Both the position numbers and the translations under genes were made by a program. Under the pieces are notes generated by a model that did not search any database, was not told where the DNA came from, and saw only the letters and a list, made by a program, of their open reading frames with translations. Shown in pieces: positions 1 to 9,517 of a stretch of DNA of 64,000 nt. Source of the DNA: Pseudomonas xantholysinigenes (GTDB lineage Bacteria; Pseudomonadota; Gammaproteobacteria; Pseudomonadales; Pseudomonadaceae); the NCBI RefSeq assembly GCF_014268885.2, contig NZ_CP077095.1, positions 5,036,001-5,100,000 on the forward strand. Reading direction: 5' to 3'. Each line of letters opens with the position of its first letter. Positions within the stretch are counted from its first letter, which is position 1.

Positions 1-442
1 GGTCGGCGCGCCGCTCCACCAGCTTGCGCGCCACATCGCCCTGGGCGCCGCTGGCCAGCTGCACTTCGAGGTACGGATAGCGGGCGGCGAGTTCATCCAG
101 GCTGTCGATCACCGGCTGGTAGGGCATGGCCTCGTCCTGGGCCACCCGCAGCAACGCCTCCTGGCCCCGCATCAGCGCCAGCGCGCGACCGTCGAGGCGC
201 TCGCACTGGCGCAGCAGCTCGCGGGCGTCCTCGAGCAGCGCGGCGCCGCTTTCGGTCAGCCACGGCTGGCGACCACTGCTGCGCTCGAACAGGGTCACGC
301 CCAGGTCTGCCTCGAGCAGCGCGATGGCGCTGCTCACCGCCGATTGCGCCTTGCGCTGCTCCCGGGCCACGGCCGAGAACGAACGCAGCTCGGCGGTGCG
401 CACAAATAGACGAAGCTGGTCCAGATTCCACTGCTCGGCCAT
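1..442 (-). CDS. LysR-family transcriptional regulator (partial, N-terminal part)
   Basis: Minus-strand gene cut by the window edge after about 147 residues. The start ATG is at 442 and the protein opens MAEQWNLDQLRLFVRTAE. The family's winged helix-turn-helix follows, with the recognition stretch QSAVSSAIALLEADLGVTLF, and then the beginning of the effector domain. LysR regulators typically bind a T-N11-A palindrome and control a divergent neighbour and themselves. Such a palindrome lies immediately upstream of this start, and an EmrE-type exporter gene is divergent. That makes the exporter the obvious candidate target, but this is inference. The inducer cannot be told from this fragment. Confidence 0.85.
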   Translation of the reverse strand, partial: MAEQWNLDQLRLFVRTAELRSFSAVAREQRKAQSAVSSAIALLEADLGVTLFERSSGRQPWLTESGAALLEDARELLRQCERLDGRALALMRGQEALLRVAQDEAMPYQPVIDSLDELAARYPYLEVQLASGAQGDVARKLVERRAD

Positions 443-447
443 CACAA

Positions 448-468
448 CCTATCTCCAATACAGATAGG
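448..468. promoter_or_regulatory. Candidate LysR-type operator between lysR and emrE
   Basis: Perfect inverted repeat with 7-bp arms (CCTATCT / AGATAGG) and a 7-bp centre. It contains the ATC-N9-GAT pattern expected of a LysR-type box. It begins 5 bp upstream of the regulator's start codon and lies in the divergent intergenic region, so it probably mediates autoregulation and possibly control of the exporter gene at 532. Confidence 0.5.
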
Positions 469-531
469 AAATGACTTTACCGCATCCAGGGATTCCCTAG
501 AATGCCCATCCAGCAACGGAGGACCCGCACC

Positions 532-864
532 ATGAACGCCTATACCTATCTCGCCATCGCCATCTGCGCCGAAGTCATCGCCACTGCGTCGATGAAGGCC
601 GTCAAGGGCCTGAGCACGCCGCTGCCGTTGCTGCTGATGGTGTGCGGCTATGGCGTGGCGTTCTGGATGCTGACCCTGGTAGTGCGCAGCATTCCGGTGG
701 GTATCGCCTATGCCATCTGGTCGGGCCTGGGCATCGTGCTGATCAGCGTGGCGGCGCTGGTGATCTATGGGCAGAAACTGGATGTGCCGGCGATGCTGGG
801 CATGGCCATGATCGTCGGTGGCGTGGTGGTGATCCAGGTGTTTTCCAATACTGCCGGGCATTGA
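532..864 (+). CDS. emrE: Small multidrug resistance (SMR) efflux protein, EmrE type
   Basis: 110-residue inner-membrane protein, the length usual for EmrE. SMR proteins work as antiparallel dimers that exchange protons for cationic, hydrophobic drugs. Four hydrophobic segments are visible. The essential acidic residue is present as Glu14 in the context AICAEVIATASMKA, and the conserved stretch IAYAIWSGLGIVLI lies near residues 57-70. I chose the ATG at 532 over the in-frame ATG at 502 because it follows a GGAGG ribosome-binding site and gives the canonical length. It is divergent from the LysR gene. Confidence 0.9.
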   Translation: MNAYTYLAIAICAEVIATASMKAVKGLSTPLPLLLMVCGYGVAFWMLTLVVRSIPVGIAYAIWSGLGIVLISVAALVIYGQKLDVPAMLGMAMIVGGVVVIQVFSNTAGH

Positions 865-914
865 TGCTCCCCTGAGGAATTTGCGGCCATGCCGGCCCCA
901 GGATTCACGCGATC

Positions 915-963
915 CCTGTAGGAGCGACCTTGTGTCGCGATAGGGCTGCACAGCAGCCCCCGG
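915..963. repeat. REP element, 'GTAGGAGCG-CCTTG' family, single copy
   Basis: Matches the repeat seen at several other loci here (tGTAGGAGCGgCCTTGtgtcgCGAAAGGGC followed by a GC-rich hairpin). This copy has a few substitutions. It sits between emrE and the FAD oxidoreductase gene. Confidence 0.7.
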
Positions 964-1029
964 ATCGCAAAACCCATGCCGGTCCGACGCTGTATACTGC
1001 GCACCTGTCCCAGTCTTCGAGGTGCCCGC

Positions 1030-2205
1030 ATGCCATCCGCCATTTCCACTGACGTGCTGATCGTCGGCGCCGGGGTCGCAGGTCTCTGGCTCAATGCCCG
1101 GCTGCGCCGCCAGGGCTATTCGACCGTGCTGGTGGAGCGCGCCAGCCTGGGCGGCGAGCAGACCATCAAGTCGCAAGGCATCATCCATGGCGGCACCAAG
1201 TACGCCCTGCACGGCGCCCTTACCGGTGCCTCCGAGGCCATCGCCGACATGCCACGGCGCTGGCGCGAAGCGCTGGCCGGCGATGGCGAACTGGACCTCA
1301 CCAGCACCCGCCTGCTGTCCGATGCCCATTACTTGTGGTCGCCCGGCACCCTGGCCGGCAACCTCACCAGTTTCTTCGCCAGCAAGGCCGTGCGCGGCCG
1401 GGTCGACCAGGTCAAGGGCGAGCTATTGCCACCAGCCCTGCAGGATCGCGCCTTCAAGGGCAAGGTCTACCGCCTGGCCGAACTGGTCATCGACGTGCCT
1501 AGCCTGCTGGCCAACCTGGCCCAGTTGGCTGGCGACAGCCTGCTGGCCGGCGAACGCATCGAACCGCTGCGCGACGGCGATGAGCTGGTCGGGCTGATCG
1601 TCGATGGCCGCGAAATCCGCGCGCAACGCATCGTCCTCAGCGCCGGTGGCGGCACCGAAGAGCTGCTGCGCGCCCTCGGCCTCAGCCAGCCAGCCATGCA
1701 GCGCCGACCGCTGCACATGGTCCTGGCCAAGGGCCCGAACCTCAAGCCACTGTACGCCCACTGCCTGGGCGGCGGACCCAAGCCACGCATCACCGTGACC
1801 ACCCACCCGGCGGCTGACGGCCAGTGGGTGTGGTACCTCGGTGGCGACCTGGCCGAAGCCGATGGCGTGGCCCGTGAGCCCGCCGCGCAGATCGCCGCGG
1901 CGCAAAAGGAAGTCGCCAGCCTGATGCCCTGGGTCGACCAGAGCCAAATGCATTGGGCAACCCTGCGCATCGACCGTGCCGAGCCCGCGCAATCAGGCCT
2001 GGTGCGCCCAGACAACGCGTTCCTCGCCGAGCAGCAACGCCTGCTGGTGGGCTGGCCGACCAAACTGGCCCTGGCGCCGGACTTCGCCGACCGTGTACTG
2101 GCCGCCTTTGAACGCGATGGCATTCGCCCGGGCGCGCACCCCGCGCTCACCGACCTGCCTCGTCCAGCACTGGGCATCCCGGCCTGGGAGCAACTGCTGC
2201 CATGA
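1030..2205 (+). CDS. FAD-dependent oxidoreductase (D-amino-acid oxidase-like fold)
   Basis: 391-residue flavoprotein. The N-terminus has a Rossmann dinucleotide-binding motif, VLIVGAGVAGLWLNARLRRQ, followed by VLVER, which is the usual FAD-binding beta-alpha-beta unit of the DAO/GlpO group. The substrate is not evident. The start at 1030 is preferred to 976 because the residues before it are not conserved-looking and the motif then lies about 12 residues from the N-terminus. It overlaps the next gene by 4 bp (ATGA), so the two are translationally coupled and probably act in one pathway. Confidence 0.8.
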   Translation: MPSAISTDVLIVGAGVAGLWLNARLRRQGYSTVLVERASLGGEQTIKSQGIIHGGTKYALHGALTGASEAIADMPRRWREALAGDGELDLTSTRLLSDAHYLWSPGTLAGNLTSFFASKAVRGRVDQVKGELLPPALQDRAFKGKVYRLAELVIDVPSLLANLAQLAGDSLLAGERIEPLRDGDELVGLIVDGREIRAQRIVLSAGGGTEELLRALGLSQPAMQRRPLHMVLAKGPNLKPLYAHCLGGGPKPRITVTTHPAADGQWVWYLGGDLAEADGVAREPAAQIAAAQKEVASLMPWVDQSQMHWATLRIDRAEPAQSGLVRPDNAFLAEQQRLLVGWPTKLALAPDFADRVLAAFERDGIRPGAHPALTDLPRPALGIPAWEQLLP

Positions 2206-3014
2206 GCCTGCCGACCCTGCACGATCATCACCGCCCGCTGGGCAGCACCGGCCTGCGGGTTTCGCCACTGGGCCTGGGCACGGTCAAGCTTGGCCGCGAC
2301 CAGGGTGTGAAGTACCCCAACGGCTTCACCATTCCCGATGACGAAGCCGCTCGCCTGCTACTGGCCCAGGCCCGCGAGCTGGGCATCAACCTGATCGACA
2401 CCGCGCCGGCCTATGGCCGCAGCGAAGAACGCCTCGGCCCGTTGCTGCGCGGTCAACGCGAACAGTGGGTGATCGTCAGCAAGGTTGGCGAAGAGTTCGA
2501 CGACGGCCGGTCGCACTTCGATTTCAGCGCCGCGCATACCCGCCTGTCGGTGGAGCGCAGCCTCAAGCGCCTGGAAACCGACCGTATCGAACTGGTGCTG
2601 GTGCATTCCGACGGCAACGACCTGGCGATCCTCGAGCAGCAAGGGGTCTACGAGACACTCGCGGCGCTCAAGCAGGAAGGCAAGATCCTCGGCTATGGCC
2701 TGTCGGGCAAGACCGTCGCCGGTGGCCTCAAGGCGCTGGAGCAAGGTGATTGCGCCATGGTCACCTACAACCTCAACGAGCAGGCGGAGCGCCCGGTGCT
2801 CGACTACGCTGCCGAACACGGCAAGGCCATCCTGGTGAAGAAAGCCCTGGCCAGCGGGCACATCTGCCTGGCGCCGGGGGTTGACCCGGTACAGGCCAGT
2901 TTCGAGCTGCTGTTTGCCCACCCCGGCGTGAGCAGTGCCATTGTCGGCACCATCAACCCGGTGCACCTGGCCCACAACGTGGCCACCGTCGCCCGCATCC
3001 TCGGCCGCCACTGA
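2202..3014 (+). CDS. Aldo/keto reductase family oxidoreductase
   Basis: 270-residue NAD(P)H-dependent (beta/alpha)8-barrel enzyme. The catalytic tetrad can be picked out in order: Asp and Tyr in NLIDTAPAYGRSEERLG, Lys in WVIVSKVGEEF, and His in LVLVHSDGND. The C-terminal part, FELLFAHPGVSSAIVGTINP, matches the cofactor-binding end of the family. The start overlaps the FAD oxidoreductase stop (ATGA), so the two form an operon. Related barrels include L-fucose or D-threo-aldose dehydrogenases and pyridoxal reductases. The substrate here is unknown. Confidence 0.85.
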   Translation: MSLPTLHDHHRPLGSTGLRVSPLGLGTVKLGRDQGVKYPNGFTIPDDEAARLLLAQARELGINLIDTAPAYGRSEERLGPLLRGQREQWVIVSKVGEEFDDGRSHFDFSAAHTRLSVERSLKRLETDRIELVLVHSDGNDLAILEQQGVYETLAALKQEGKILGYGLSGKTVAGGLKALEQGDCAMVTYNLNEQAERPVLDYAAEHGKAILVKKALASGHICLAPGVDPVQASFELLFAHPGVSSAIVGTINPVHLAHNVATVARILGRH

Positions 3015-3051
3015 GCCGCAGGGGCGGGGATTCAATGCAAGGAGGAGCCTC

Positions 3052-4005
3052 GTGCCGCGAACGCTGATCCGCAAGAATCCGAGCAACTTCAAGACCCTGC
3101 CGCTGCACGTCGAGGCCACGCCCGATGGCCTGACCTACCAGAGCATCGGCATGCCGCTGAATTTCGCCCAGACCCTGCAGCGGCGCAAGGCCATCCAGCT
3201 GGCCGACCCGGAACGTTTCGTGGTCGAGCTGGCCAACCTCGGCGTGTCGGTACGCCTGACCCTGCACTGGCAAGGCCGCGACTACTGGGTGCTGGTGCGC
3301 CAGCGTCGCCAGGACCGTGGTGATGTGGTGCTCAAGCTGATCTCTGGCTACGTGCCCGCCCATGAGCTGAACCTGCCGCTGCACACCGCCATCCAGGAAG
3401 TAGCCGAGGAATGCTTGCTGGAAACGCCGGAAGGCTGGCTTGGCGGGCGCTTCAACGACACCTGGCTACCGGCGCCCTATGCCGCCGCCCTGCACTACCG
3501 TGAAGCCCTGCCCTTCGTGCTGACGCCGGCATCCGGCGCCGCCCGCCCGGTGCATTGCGCCAACCTGATGCTGCTCGAGCGGCCACGCGCTTACGTGCAC
3601 CTGCCCACGGCGTCGCTGCAGCTGATCTACGACCTGCGCTTGCAGGTGCCCCGGGAGGCCAAGTCGTTGAGCCTGTTCCATGTCGATGAACGGCTCGAAG
3701 GCGACCAGTTGGTGGCACGACTCAACCGCAAGCGGCCGGATCTGTACCTGATGCCGTTGCAGGACGGTCAGCCGCTGGCCGAGCTGTTCACCCTGAGGAA
3801 GGACCAGTTGCTGCCAGCGAGCACACGTGGCTTGTGGCTGGCCGAGAGCTTTGCCCAGCAGGAAGGTTGGGTAGTGCGGGATGAACGGGTGCGCTGGAAG
3901 GACTGGCTCAAGCAACAAGGCCTGGTCGAGCGCAAGCGCGAGCCGGCGTCACACCTGGAGCGGTTCAGTGACAAGGCGAAAAAACTGCTCGCCCGCGTCC
4001 TCTAG
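3052..4005 (+). CDS. Conserved protein of unknown function with a Nudix-box-like segment
   Basis: 317-residue soluble protein that I do not recognise. The start is GTG at 3052, preceded at 5 bp by GGAGGAG. An upstream in-frame ATG would run back into the aldo/keto reductase gene. Residues 99-123 contain GYVPAHE, a short insertion and then AIQEVAEECLLE, which resembles a Nudix box (G-x5-E-x7-R-E-U-x-E-E). Gln replaces Arg and the spacing is two residues too long. The C-terminus is basic and predicted helical. The gene follows the aldo/keto reductase at 37 bp and runs convergently toward hldE. Confidence 0.7.
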   Translation: MPRTLIRKNPSNFKTLPLHVEATPDGLTYQSIGMPLNFAQTLQRRKAIQLADPERFVVELANLGVSVRLTLHWQGRDYWVLVRQRRQDRGDVVLKLISGYVPAHELNLPLHTAIQEVAEECLLETPEGWLGGRFNDTWLPAPYAAALHYREALPFVLTPASGAARPVHCANLMLLERPRAYVHLPTASLQLIYDLRLQVPREAKSLSLFHVDERLEGDQLVARLNRKRPDLYLMPLQDGQPLAELFTLRKDQLLPASTRGLWLAESFAQQEGWVVRDERVRWKDWLKQQGLVERKREPASHLERFSDKAKKLLARVL

Positions 4006-4018
4006 CGCACACTACAGC

Positions 4019-4090
4019 GCCTGGCTCGCCAGCAAGGCTGGCTCCCACGCCCCCAAGGACAGGTGCTATAGGAGCCGGCTTTGCCGGTGC
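4019..4090. repeat. Intergenic palindromic repeat between convergent genes
   Basis: Contains imperfect palindromic units (GGCTCGCCAGCAAGGCTGGCTCCCA and AGGAGCCGGCTTTGCCGGTG) of the kind scattered between Pseudomonas genes. It lies between the unknown-function gene and hldE, where it could act as a bidirectional stop. Confidence 0.4.
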
Positions 4091-4110
4091 CAAGCCCACG
4101 ATGATCCGGC

Positions 4111-5532
4111 TCAGTGCTTACGGATCTTCTCGACGATCGCCGTGGTCGAGCTGTTTTCCACCAGCCCCAGCACCTTCACCGTGCCGCCATAGGCCTTGAC
4201 GATATCCGCGCCGACCACCTGGTCGATGCCATAGTCGCCGCCCTTGACCAGCACATCCGGCTTGACCTGGCGCAGCAGGTTCTCGGGGGTGTCCTCGGGG
4301 AAGCTGATCACCCAGTCCACCGCGCCGAGGCCGGCCAGCACGGCCATGCGCCGGTCGACGCTGTTGATTGGCCGGCCCGGGCCTTTCAGGCGGCTGACCG
4401 AGGCATCGTCGTTGATCGCGACGATCAGGCGGTCGCCCTGGGCACGCGCCTGCTCCAGGTAGGTGACATGGCCAGCGTGGAGGATATCGAAGCAGCCGTT
4501 GGTGAAGACGATCTTCTCGTTGTGCGCACGGGCATCGTCAATGGCCAGCAGCAGTTGCTCCAGGCCCAGCACACCGCGCTCGGAACCTTCCTCGCGCTGG
4601 ATCGCCCGGCGCAGCTCAGGCGCACTGATGGCGGCGGTACCCAGCTTGCCAACGACGATACCGGCGGCCAGGTTGGCCAGGGCCACGGCATGGGGCAGGT
4701 CCTCGCCAGCGGCGATGGCGGCGGCCAGGGTGGAAATCACCGTATCGCCGGCACCGGTGACATCGAACACTTCGCGGGCACGGGCCGGCAGGTGCAGGGC
4801 CGGGTGGCCGGTGCGCAGCAGGGTCATGCCGTGTTCGCCACGGGTCACCAGCAAGGCGCCCAGGTCCAGCTCCTCGAGCAATTGCAGGCCCTTGGCGACC
4901 AGCTCAGCCTCATCGGCGCAACGGCCAACGATGGTTTCGAACTCGCTGAGGTTCGGCGTGATCAGGCTGGCGCCGCGGTAGATCGAGAAATCCTTGCCCT
5001 TGGGGTCGGCCAGCACCGGAATGCCCTTGCCGCGAGCAGCCTGGATCAGCGCCTGGTGGTTCTTCAGCGCGCCCTTGCCGTAGTCGGACAGCACCAGCAC
5101 CTTGACGCCTTCGAGCAGGCCGTCGACCTCAGCGCCCAGCGACAGCGGGTCGGTGGCGAAGGGTTCTTCGAAATCGATGCGCAGCAACTGCTGGTGACGG
5201 CTCATCACCCGCAGTTTGACGATGGTCGGCTGGTGGGCGATGCGCTGGAAGATCGAGCGCACGCCGGCGGCCTGCAGGCTATTGGCAAGGCTGTCGGCCG
5301 CCTCGTCCTGGCCGGTGACACCGACCAGCGCGGCCGGCGCGCCCAGAGCGGCGATGTTCAAGGCAACGTTGGCCGCGCCGCCGGGGCGGTCCTCGATCTG
5401 GTCGACCTTGACCACCGGCACCGGCGCTTCAGGCGAAATTCGCGAAGTACCGCCATGCCAGTAGCGGTCGAGCATGACATCGCCGACCACCAATACGGGG
5501 GCTTGATCGAAACGCGGCATGGACAACTTCAT
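4111..5532 (-). CDS. hldE: Bifunctional heptose-7-phosphate kinase / heptose-1-phosphate adenylyltransferase
   Basis: 473 residues, the family length. The enzyme makes ADP-heptose for the LPS inner core: the N-terminal ribokinase-type domain (about 1-320) phosphorylates D-glycero-beta-D-manno-heptose 7-phosphate, and the C-terminal nucleotidyltransferase (about 340-473) adenylylates the product. Visible motifs are the kinase anion-hole [16 protein letters not shown] and the nucleotidyltransferase [14 protein letters not shown] (HxGH) and [12 protein letters not shown]. The start at 5532 ([20 protein letters not shown]) is preferred over the longer frame. It lies downstream of msbA on the same strand, in keeping with LPS assembly. 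Confidence 0.97.
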   Translation of the reverse strand: MKLSMPRFDQAPVLVVGDVMLDRYWHGGTSRISPEAPVPVVKVDQIEDRPGGAANVALNIAALGAPAALVGVTGQDEAADSLANSLQAAGVRSIFQRIAHQPTIVKLRVMSRHQQLLRIDFEEPFATDPLSLGAEVDGLLEGVKVLVLSDYGKGALKNHQALIQAARGKGIPVLADPKGKDFSIYRGASLITPNLSEFETIVGRCADEAELVAKGLQLLEELDLGALLVTRGEHGMTLLRTGHPALHLPARAREVFDVTGAGDTVISTLAAAIAAGEDLPHAVALANLAAGIVVGKLGTAAISAPELRRAIQREEGSERGVLGLEQLLLAIDDARAHNEKIVFTNGCFDILHAGHVTYLEQARAQGDRLIVAINDDASVSRLKGPGRPINSVDRRMAVLAGLGAVDWVISFPEDTPENLLRQVKPDVLVKGGDYGIDQVVGADIVKAYGGTVKVLGLVENSSTTAIVEKIRKH

Positions 5533-5671
5533 GGGCAACCCATATTGGAAAAGTGAACAGGGGCAGGATATTAGCACAGGCGAACAAACGTCTGACCGCA
5601 GCGGTTCAGGCATCTGTCGGGGATTGGCGCGACGGCGGCGGGCCTGGTGGGCACCGCCGCCCGGCCAGGCG

Positions 5672-7477
5672 TCAGGTCATGTCGGCGGTGTCGGGCTCGT
5701 CCAGACCCATGGCATGCAGGCGGGCGTAATAGCCGTTCTGCGCCATCAGCGTGGCGTGGTTACCGCGCTCGACGATGCGGCCCTGGTCCATCACCAGGAT
5801 CATGTCAGCCTTTTCGATGGTCGACAGACGGTGAGCGATCACCAGGGTGGTGCGGCCCTTCATGACATGGTCCAGGGCGGCCTGGATATGCCGCTCGGAC
5901 TCGGTATCCAGGGCCGAGGTGGCCTCGTCGAGGATCAGCAGCGGCGCGTCCTTGAGCAGCGCCCGGGCGATCGCCAGACGCTGGCGCTGGCCGCCGGACA
6001 ACAGCACGCCGTTTTCCCCGACCTGGGTGTCGAAGCCGTGCGGCAGTTGCTCGACGAAGTCCTTGGCGTAGGCCGCCTCGGCCGCGGCCTCGACGGCTTC
6101 GCGCGGGGCGCCGGCCAAGTCGCCATAGGCGATATTGTTAGCAATCGTGTCACTGAACAGGGTGACATGCTGGGTCACCTGGGCAATGTGCCGGCGCAGG
6201 TTGAGCAGCTTGAAGTCCTCCACCTCGACACCGTCGAGCAGGATCTCGCCCTGGGTGTGGTGGTAGAAGCGCGGAATCAGGCTGGCCAATGTCGACTTGC
6301 CGCTGCCCGAACGCCCGACCAACGCCACCATCTGGCCCGGCTCGGCCACGAAGTTGATGTCGCTGAGCACCTGGCGTTCGGTGCCTGGGTAGGTGAAGCT
6401 GAGGTTGCGTACCTCGAGGCGGCCACTCAAGGTGTCGCGCTCGACGGTGCCCTGGTCGATTTCCTGCGGCTCGTCCAGTTGCTCGAAAATGCTCTCGGCA
6501 CCGGCCACGCCTTTCTGGATGGTCGAACTGACCTCGGACAACTGGCGAATCGGCTTGGGCAACAGGCCGGCCAGGGTGATGTAGGCCACCATGTCGCCAG
6601 CCGAGGAGTCGCCGCGAAGGTACAGCACCAGGAACATCAGGATGGCCATGGCGATATAGATGACCAGCTGCAGCAGCGGCGTGTAGATGGCGCCGGTGCG
6701 GGTCATGCGCAGTTGCTTGTCGGTGTTGCTCTGGCTGGCCAGGAGGAAACGTTCGCGCTCGTAGCCTTCGCCACCGAAGCTGCGCACCACGCGATAGCCC
6801 TGGATGGTTTCCGAGGCGACATGGGTGACATCGCCCATAGCCACCTGGATCTTCTTGCTCTGCTTGCGGAACTTCTTGCTGGCCCGACCGACCATGAAGG
6901 CGATCAGCGGCAAAATGGCGACCATCACCAGGGTCAGGCGCCAGTTCATCAGCAGCAGCGAGCCGAACAGGAAGACCACGGTCATGCCTTCGCGGATGAC
7001 TACCTTGATCGCATCGGTGGCCGCGCCGGTGACCATGGTCACGTTGAAGGTGATCCGCGAGATTAGGCGCCCGGAGTTGGTCTGGTCGAAGTAGCGGTTC
7101 GGCAGGGTCAGCAGGTTGTTGAACAACTGCACCCGCAGGTCATGGACCAGGCCCAGGGAGACCTTGGCCAGGAAGTAGTTGCCCAGGTAGGAGCCCAGCC
7201 CCTGCCAGGCGGCGATCAGGATGATCAGCACCGGCACCGTGTGCAGCAGTTGCAGGTCGCGCAGGTAGGGCACGTTGGGGAACAGGCTGGCCTCGGGGTT
7301 GGACAGCCCGTCGACGAAATACTTGAGAATGTAGCCGAGCATCGGCTGGGTCGAGGCGAAGATCAGAAAGCCCACGATACTCAGCAGGAACAGGCCGATA
7401 TAAGGCCGCACGTAGCCGAGCAGGCGGAAGTAGATCTTCAGGCACGAAGGGCTGGAGGAGCCGCTGGTTTCGGTCAT
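5672..7477 (-). CDS. msbA: Lipid A export ATP-binding/permease protein MsbA
   Basis: 601-residue ABC half-transporter that works as a homodimer, flipping lipid A-core across the inner membrane. The N-terminal half has six membrane helices. The C-terminal nucleotide-binding domain shows Walker A ([10 protein letters not shown]), the signature [17 protein letters not shown], Walker B ([12 protein letters not shown]) and the switch His in LVIAHRLST. The gene is upstream of hldE on the same strand (gap 139 bp) and divergent from the O-antigen ligase gene, so both can share the 7478-7624 control region. Confidence 0.96.
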   Translation of the reverse strand: MTETSGSSSPSCLKIYFRLLGYVRPYIGLFLLSIVGFLIFASTQPMLGYILKYFVDGLSNPEASLFPNVPYLRDLQLLHTVPVLIILIAAWQGLGSYLGNYFLAKVSLGLVHDLRVQLFNNLLTLPNRYFDQTNSGRLISRITFNVTMVTGAATDAIKVVIREGMTVVFLFGSLLLMNWRLTLVMVAILPLIAFMVGRASKKFRKQSKKIQVAMGDVTHVASETIQGYRVVRSFGGEGYERERFLLASQSNTDKQLRMTRTGAIYTPLLQLVIYIAMAILMFLVLYLRGDSSAGDMVAYITLAGLLPKPIRQLSEVSSTIQKGVAGAESIFEQLDEPQEIDQGTVERDTLSGRLEVRNLSFTYPGTERQVLSDINFVAEPGQMVALVGRSGSGKSTLASLIPRFYHHTQGEILLDGVEVEDFKLLNLRRHIAQVTQHVTLFSDTIANNIAYGDLAGAPREAVEAAAEAAYAKDFVEQLPHGFDTQVGENGVLLSGGQRQRLAIARALLKDAPLLILDEATSALDTESERHIQAALDHVMKGRTTLVIAHRLSTIEKADMILVMDQGRIVERGNHATLMAQNGYYARLHAMGLDEPDTADMT

Positions 7478-7624
7478 GACAGGTGAGCAATCTATAGTGG
7501 GACGCAGACTTTACCACAGCTTCCCGGCGCCACCGGCACTCCGTCGACGCTGGCCAGATGACAGCGCGCCGCCCGGCAACTTGCGCTAACATGGCCGCCC
7601 CTTTTTCAACCATCGTTCCCTGCC

Positions 7625-9469
7625 ATGCATCTGAGTTGCGTCAAGACCGGGGCCAATCGCCTCTTCGATACGATCAGCCTGTGGCTGCTGCCGGCCGGCT
7701 TGTTCTTCCTGCTCAGCGCACTGTTCCTGTTCCCAGAGCGCAGCTTGCAGCACAAGCTCTACTACGCACTGTTCAGCATCCCGACGCTGCTCGCCCTGTG
7801 CGTGCGTCCAGGCGAACTCAAGCCGTTGCTGCGAGAACCGCTGGTGCTCCTGTTCGTGCTGTTCGCCGCCATCGCCCTAATCAGCCTGGGCTGGAGCGGT
7901 ACCGAAGACAGCGCCTCCAGCCTGGCCAAGCGCCCGTTGCATATTTTCATGCTGTTCGCTGGCATGACCCTGTTGGTACGGCACCGCCTGGAGGCGTTGC
8001 AACCGGTGCTGCTGGCCAGTGCGCTGGTGGCGCTGTTCGGCACACTGCCCGCGCTGATCGAATTTTTCCAGCACCCGCCGATTGATCAACGCCTGATCGG
8101 TGGCGGCGCACTGGACAACCCGCTGCTCAGCTCGCACCTGTTTGGCTTCTTCAGCATCTATTGGCTTGTGCTCTGCATGACCTGCCGCGACTTGCGGATA
8201 CTGGCACTCAGTGGCTGCGCCCTGGCGGTGATGTGCGGGCTGATCCTGACCACAGGGTCACGCACCCCGCTGCTGGCCATGACCCTGGCGGCGATCTGGC
8301 TGGCCTGCCTGCGCCGCGACGGCCGCGCCAAGCTCCTGCTGGCCGGCCTGGTGGTGGCCGCGGTGGCGACCGTGCTGCTGTTCGGGCAGATGATTCTGGA
8401 GCGCGGCTCGTCGTTCCGCTTTGAAATCTGGCGCATGGTGCTCGAGCTGATCAGCCAGCGTCCACTGCTGGGCCACGGCTATGACACGTCGCTGGCACTG
8501 GATCCTGGCACCGGCTACACCTTGAGCGAACCGCACAACTTCGCCTTGGGCGTGCTCTACGATGTGGGCCTGGTCGGCCTGCTGCCGTGGCTTGGGCTGC
8601 TGGGATACGGCCTGTACAGCGGCTGGCGCCATCGCGCTCAGCCTCTGTTCGTGCTGGCCTCGACCCTGTTGATGTACGGGATCGGTGCCGGCCTGACCGA
8701 GGGCGGCGGCATCATGTCCCGCCCCAAGGAGCACTGGTTCCTGCTGTGGATCCCGCTCGCCCTGATTGCCGCCCTGAACATCGCCCGACGCACCGGCTAC
8801 CTGCCGCGCCAGGTGATGCAGGCCCTGGCCCCGGAACCTGCACGCCAACTCATGGCCGATGCCCAGGTCATCGAGGAAGACGGCCTGGGGCCGAAAGTCC
8901 TGCGCCTTGCCGATGGCAGCTTCCTCAAGCTGTTCCGCCGCCGTCGCTGGTTCACCTCTGGCAGCTTCAACCCCTATGCCACACGCTTTGCCAACAACAG
9001 CCAACAATTGGTTACCCTGGGCTTCGTGGCGCCGCGCATCCTCGGCCTGTACCGCTTCACCGATGGCAGCAGCGCCGTGCACTACCAGCCGCTGCCGGGG
9101 CAGACCTTGCGCCAGGCCCTGGAACAGGCGCCCTCGGCACAAGCGCGGCAGACCCTGACCCTCGCCTTCGGCCGCTACCTGGCACGCCTGCACGAGCACG
9201 GCGTGTACTTCCGCTCGCTGCACCTGGGCAATGTATTGGTGAACCAGGGTGAGCTGGCCCTGATCGATGTGGCCGACATGCGCATCCTGCCGTCGTCACT
9301 GTCGCTGGAGCTGCGCCAGCGCAACCTGCGCCATATGCAGCGCTACCAGGAAGACCGTGGCTGGTTGTTCGAGGAAAACGCCGCGCAACTGCTCACCGGC
9401 TATGCCGAGCAGGCCAGCGCCCGGGCCGTGGCGCGCCTGGAGCGCCACATCCAGGTCGCCAAGGCCTGA
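7625..9469 (+). CDS. waaL: O-antigen ligase fused to a C-terminal kinase-like (WaaP/APH-fold) domain
   Basis: 614 residues with two parts. Residues 1 to about 390 are a polytopic ligase of the Wzy_C/WaaL type, with about ten hydrophobic segments, the conserved TGSRTPLLA segment, and the periplasmic-loop motif SEPHNFALGVLYDVG carrying a candidate catalytic His304. Residues about 400-614 look like a lipopolysaccharide-kinase/aminoglycoside-phosphotransferase fold: LHEHGVYFRSLHLGNVLV then LALIDVADMR. In kinase numbering, Asn536 and Asp548 fit the metal-binding residues, but the position of the catalytic Asp (five before Asn536) is Ser531. The fusion would join O-antigen to lipid A-core; the role of the second domain is unknown. 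In P. aeruginosa a separate gene beside waaL encodes the kinase-like part (from memory). Confidence 0.85.
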   Translation: MHLSCVKTGANRLFDTISLWLLPAGLFFLLSALFLFPERSLQHKLYYALFSIPTLLALCVRPGELKPLLREPLVLLFVLFAAIALISLGWSGTEDSASSLAKRPLHIFMLFAGMTLLVRHRLEALQPVLLASALVALFGTLPALIEFFQHPPIDQRLIGGGALDNPLLSSHLFGFFSIYWLVLCMTCRDLRILALSGCALAVMCGLILTTGSRTPLLAMTLAAIWLACLRRDGRAKLLLAGLVVAAVATVLLFGQMILERGSSFRFEIWRMVLELISQRPLLGHGYDTSLALDPGTGYTLSEPHNFALGVLYDVGLVGLLPWLGLLGYGLYSGWRHRAQPLFVLASTLLMYGIGAGLTEGGGIMSRPKEHWFLLWIPLALIAALNIARRTGYLPRQVMQALAPEPARQLMADAQVIEEDGLGPKVLRLADGSFLKLFRRRRWFTSGSFNPYATRFANNSQQLVTLGFVAPRILGLYRFTDGSSAVHYQPLPGQTLRQALEQAPSAQARQTLTLAFGRYLARLHEHGVYFRSLHLGNVLVNQGELALIDVADMRILPSSLSLELRQRNLRHMQRYQEDRGWLFEENAAQLLTGYAEQASARAVARLERHIQVAKA

Positions 9470-9479
9470 TATCCAGACA

Positions 9480-9508
9480 GCACAAGGGGCGCATCGCGCC
9501 CCTTGTGC
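9480..9508. terminator. Hairpin between convergent waaL and glycosyltransferase genes
   Basis: 13-bp perfect stem (GCACAAGGGGCGC / GCGCCCCTTGTGC) with a 3-nt loop. There is no clear T-tract on either side. The position between two gene ends and the strong stem suggest a bidirectional transcription stop. Confidence 0.6.
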
Positions 9509-9517
9509 ATTGTGAGT

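Noticed and set aside
3052..4005. ABC transporter ATPase function for the unknown protein before hldE
   Set aside because: No Walker A, signature or Walker B motif is present in the sequence.
5519..7066. 515-codon plus-strand frame opposite msbA
   Set aside because: Antisense to a clear ABC transporter; His/Gln-rich composition typical of the complementary frame.
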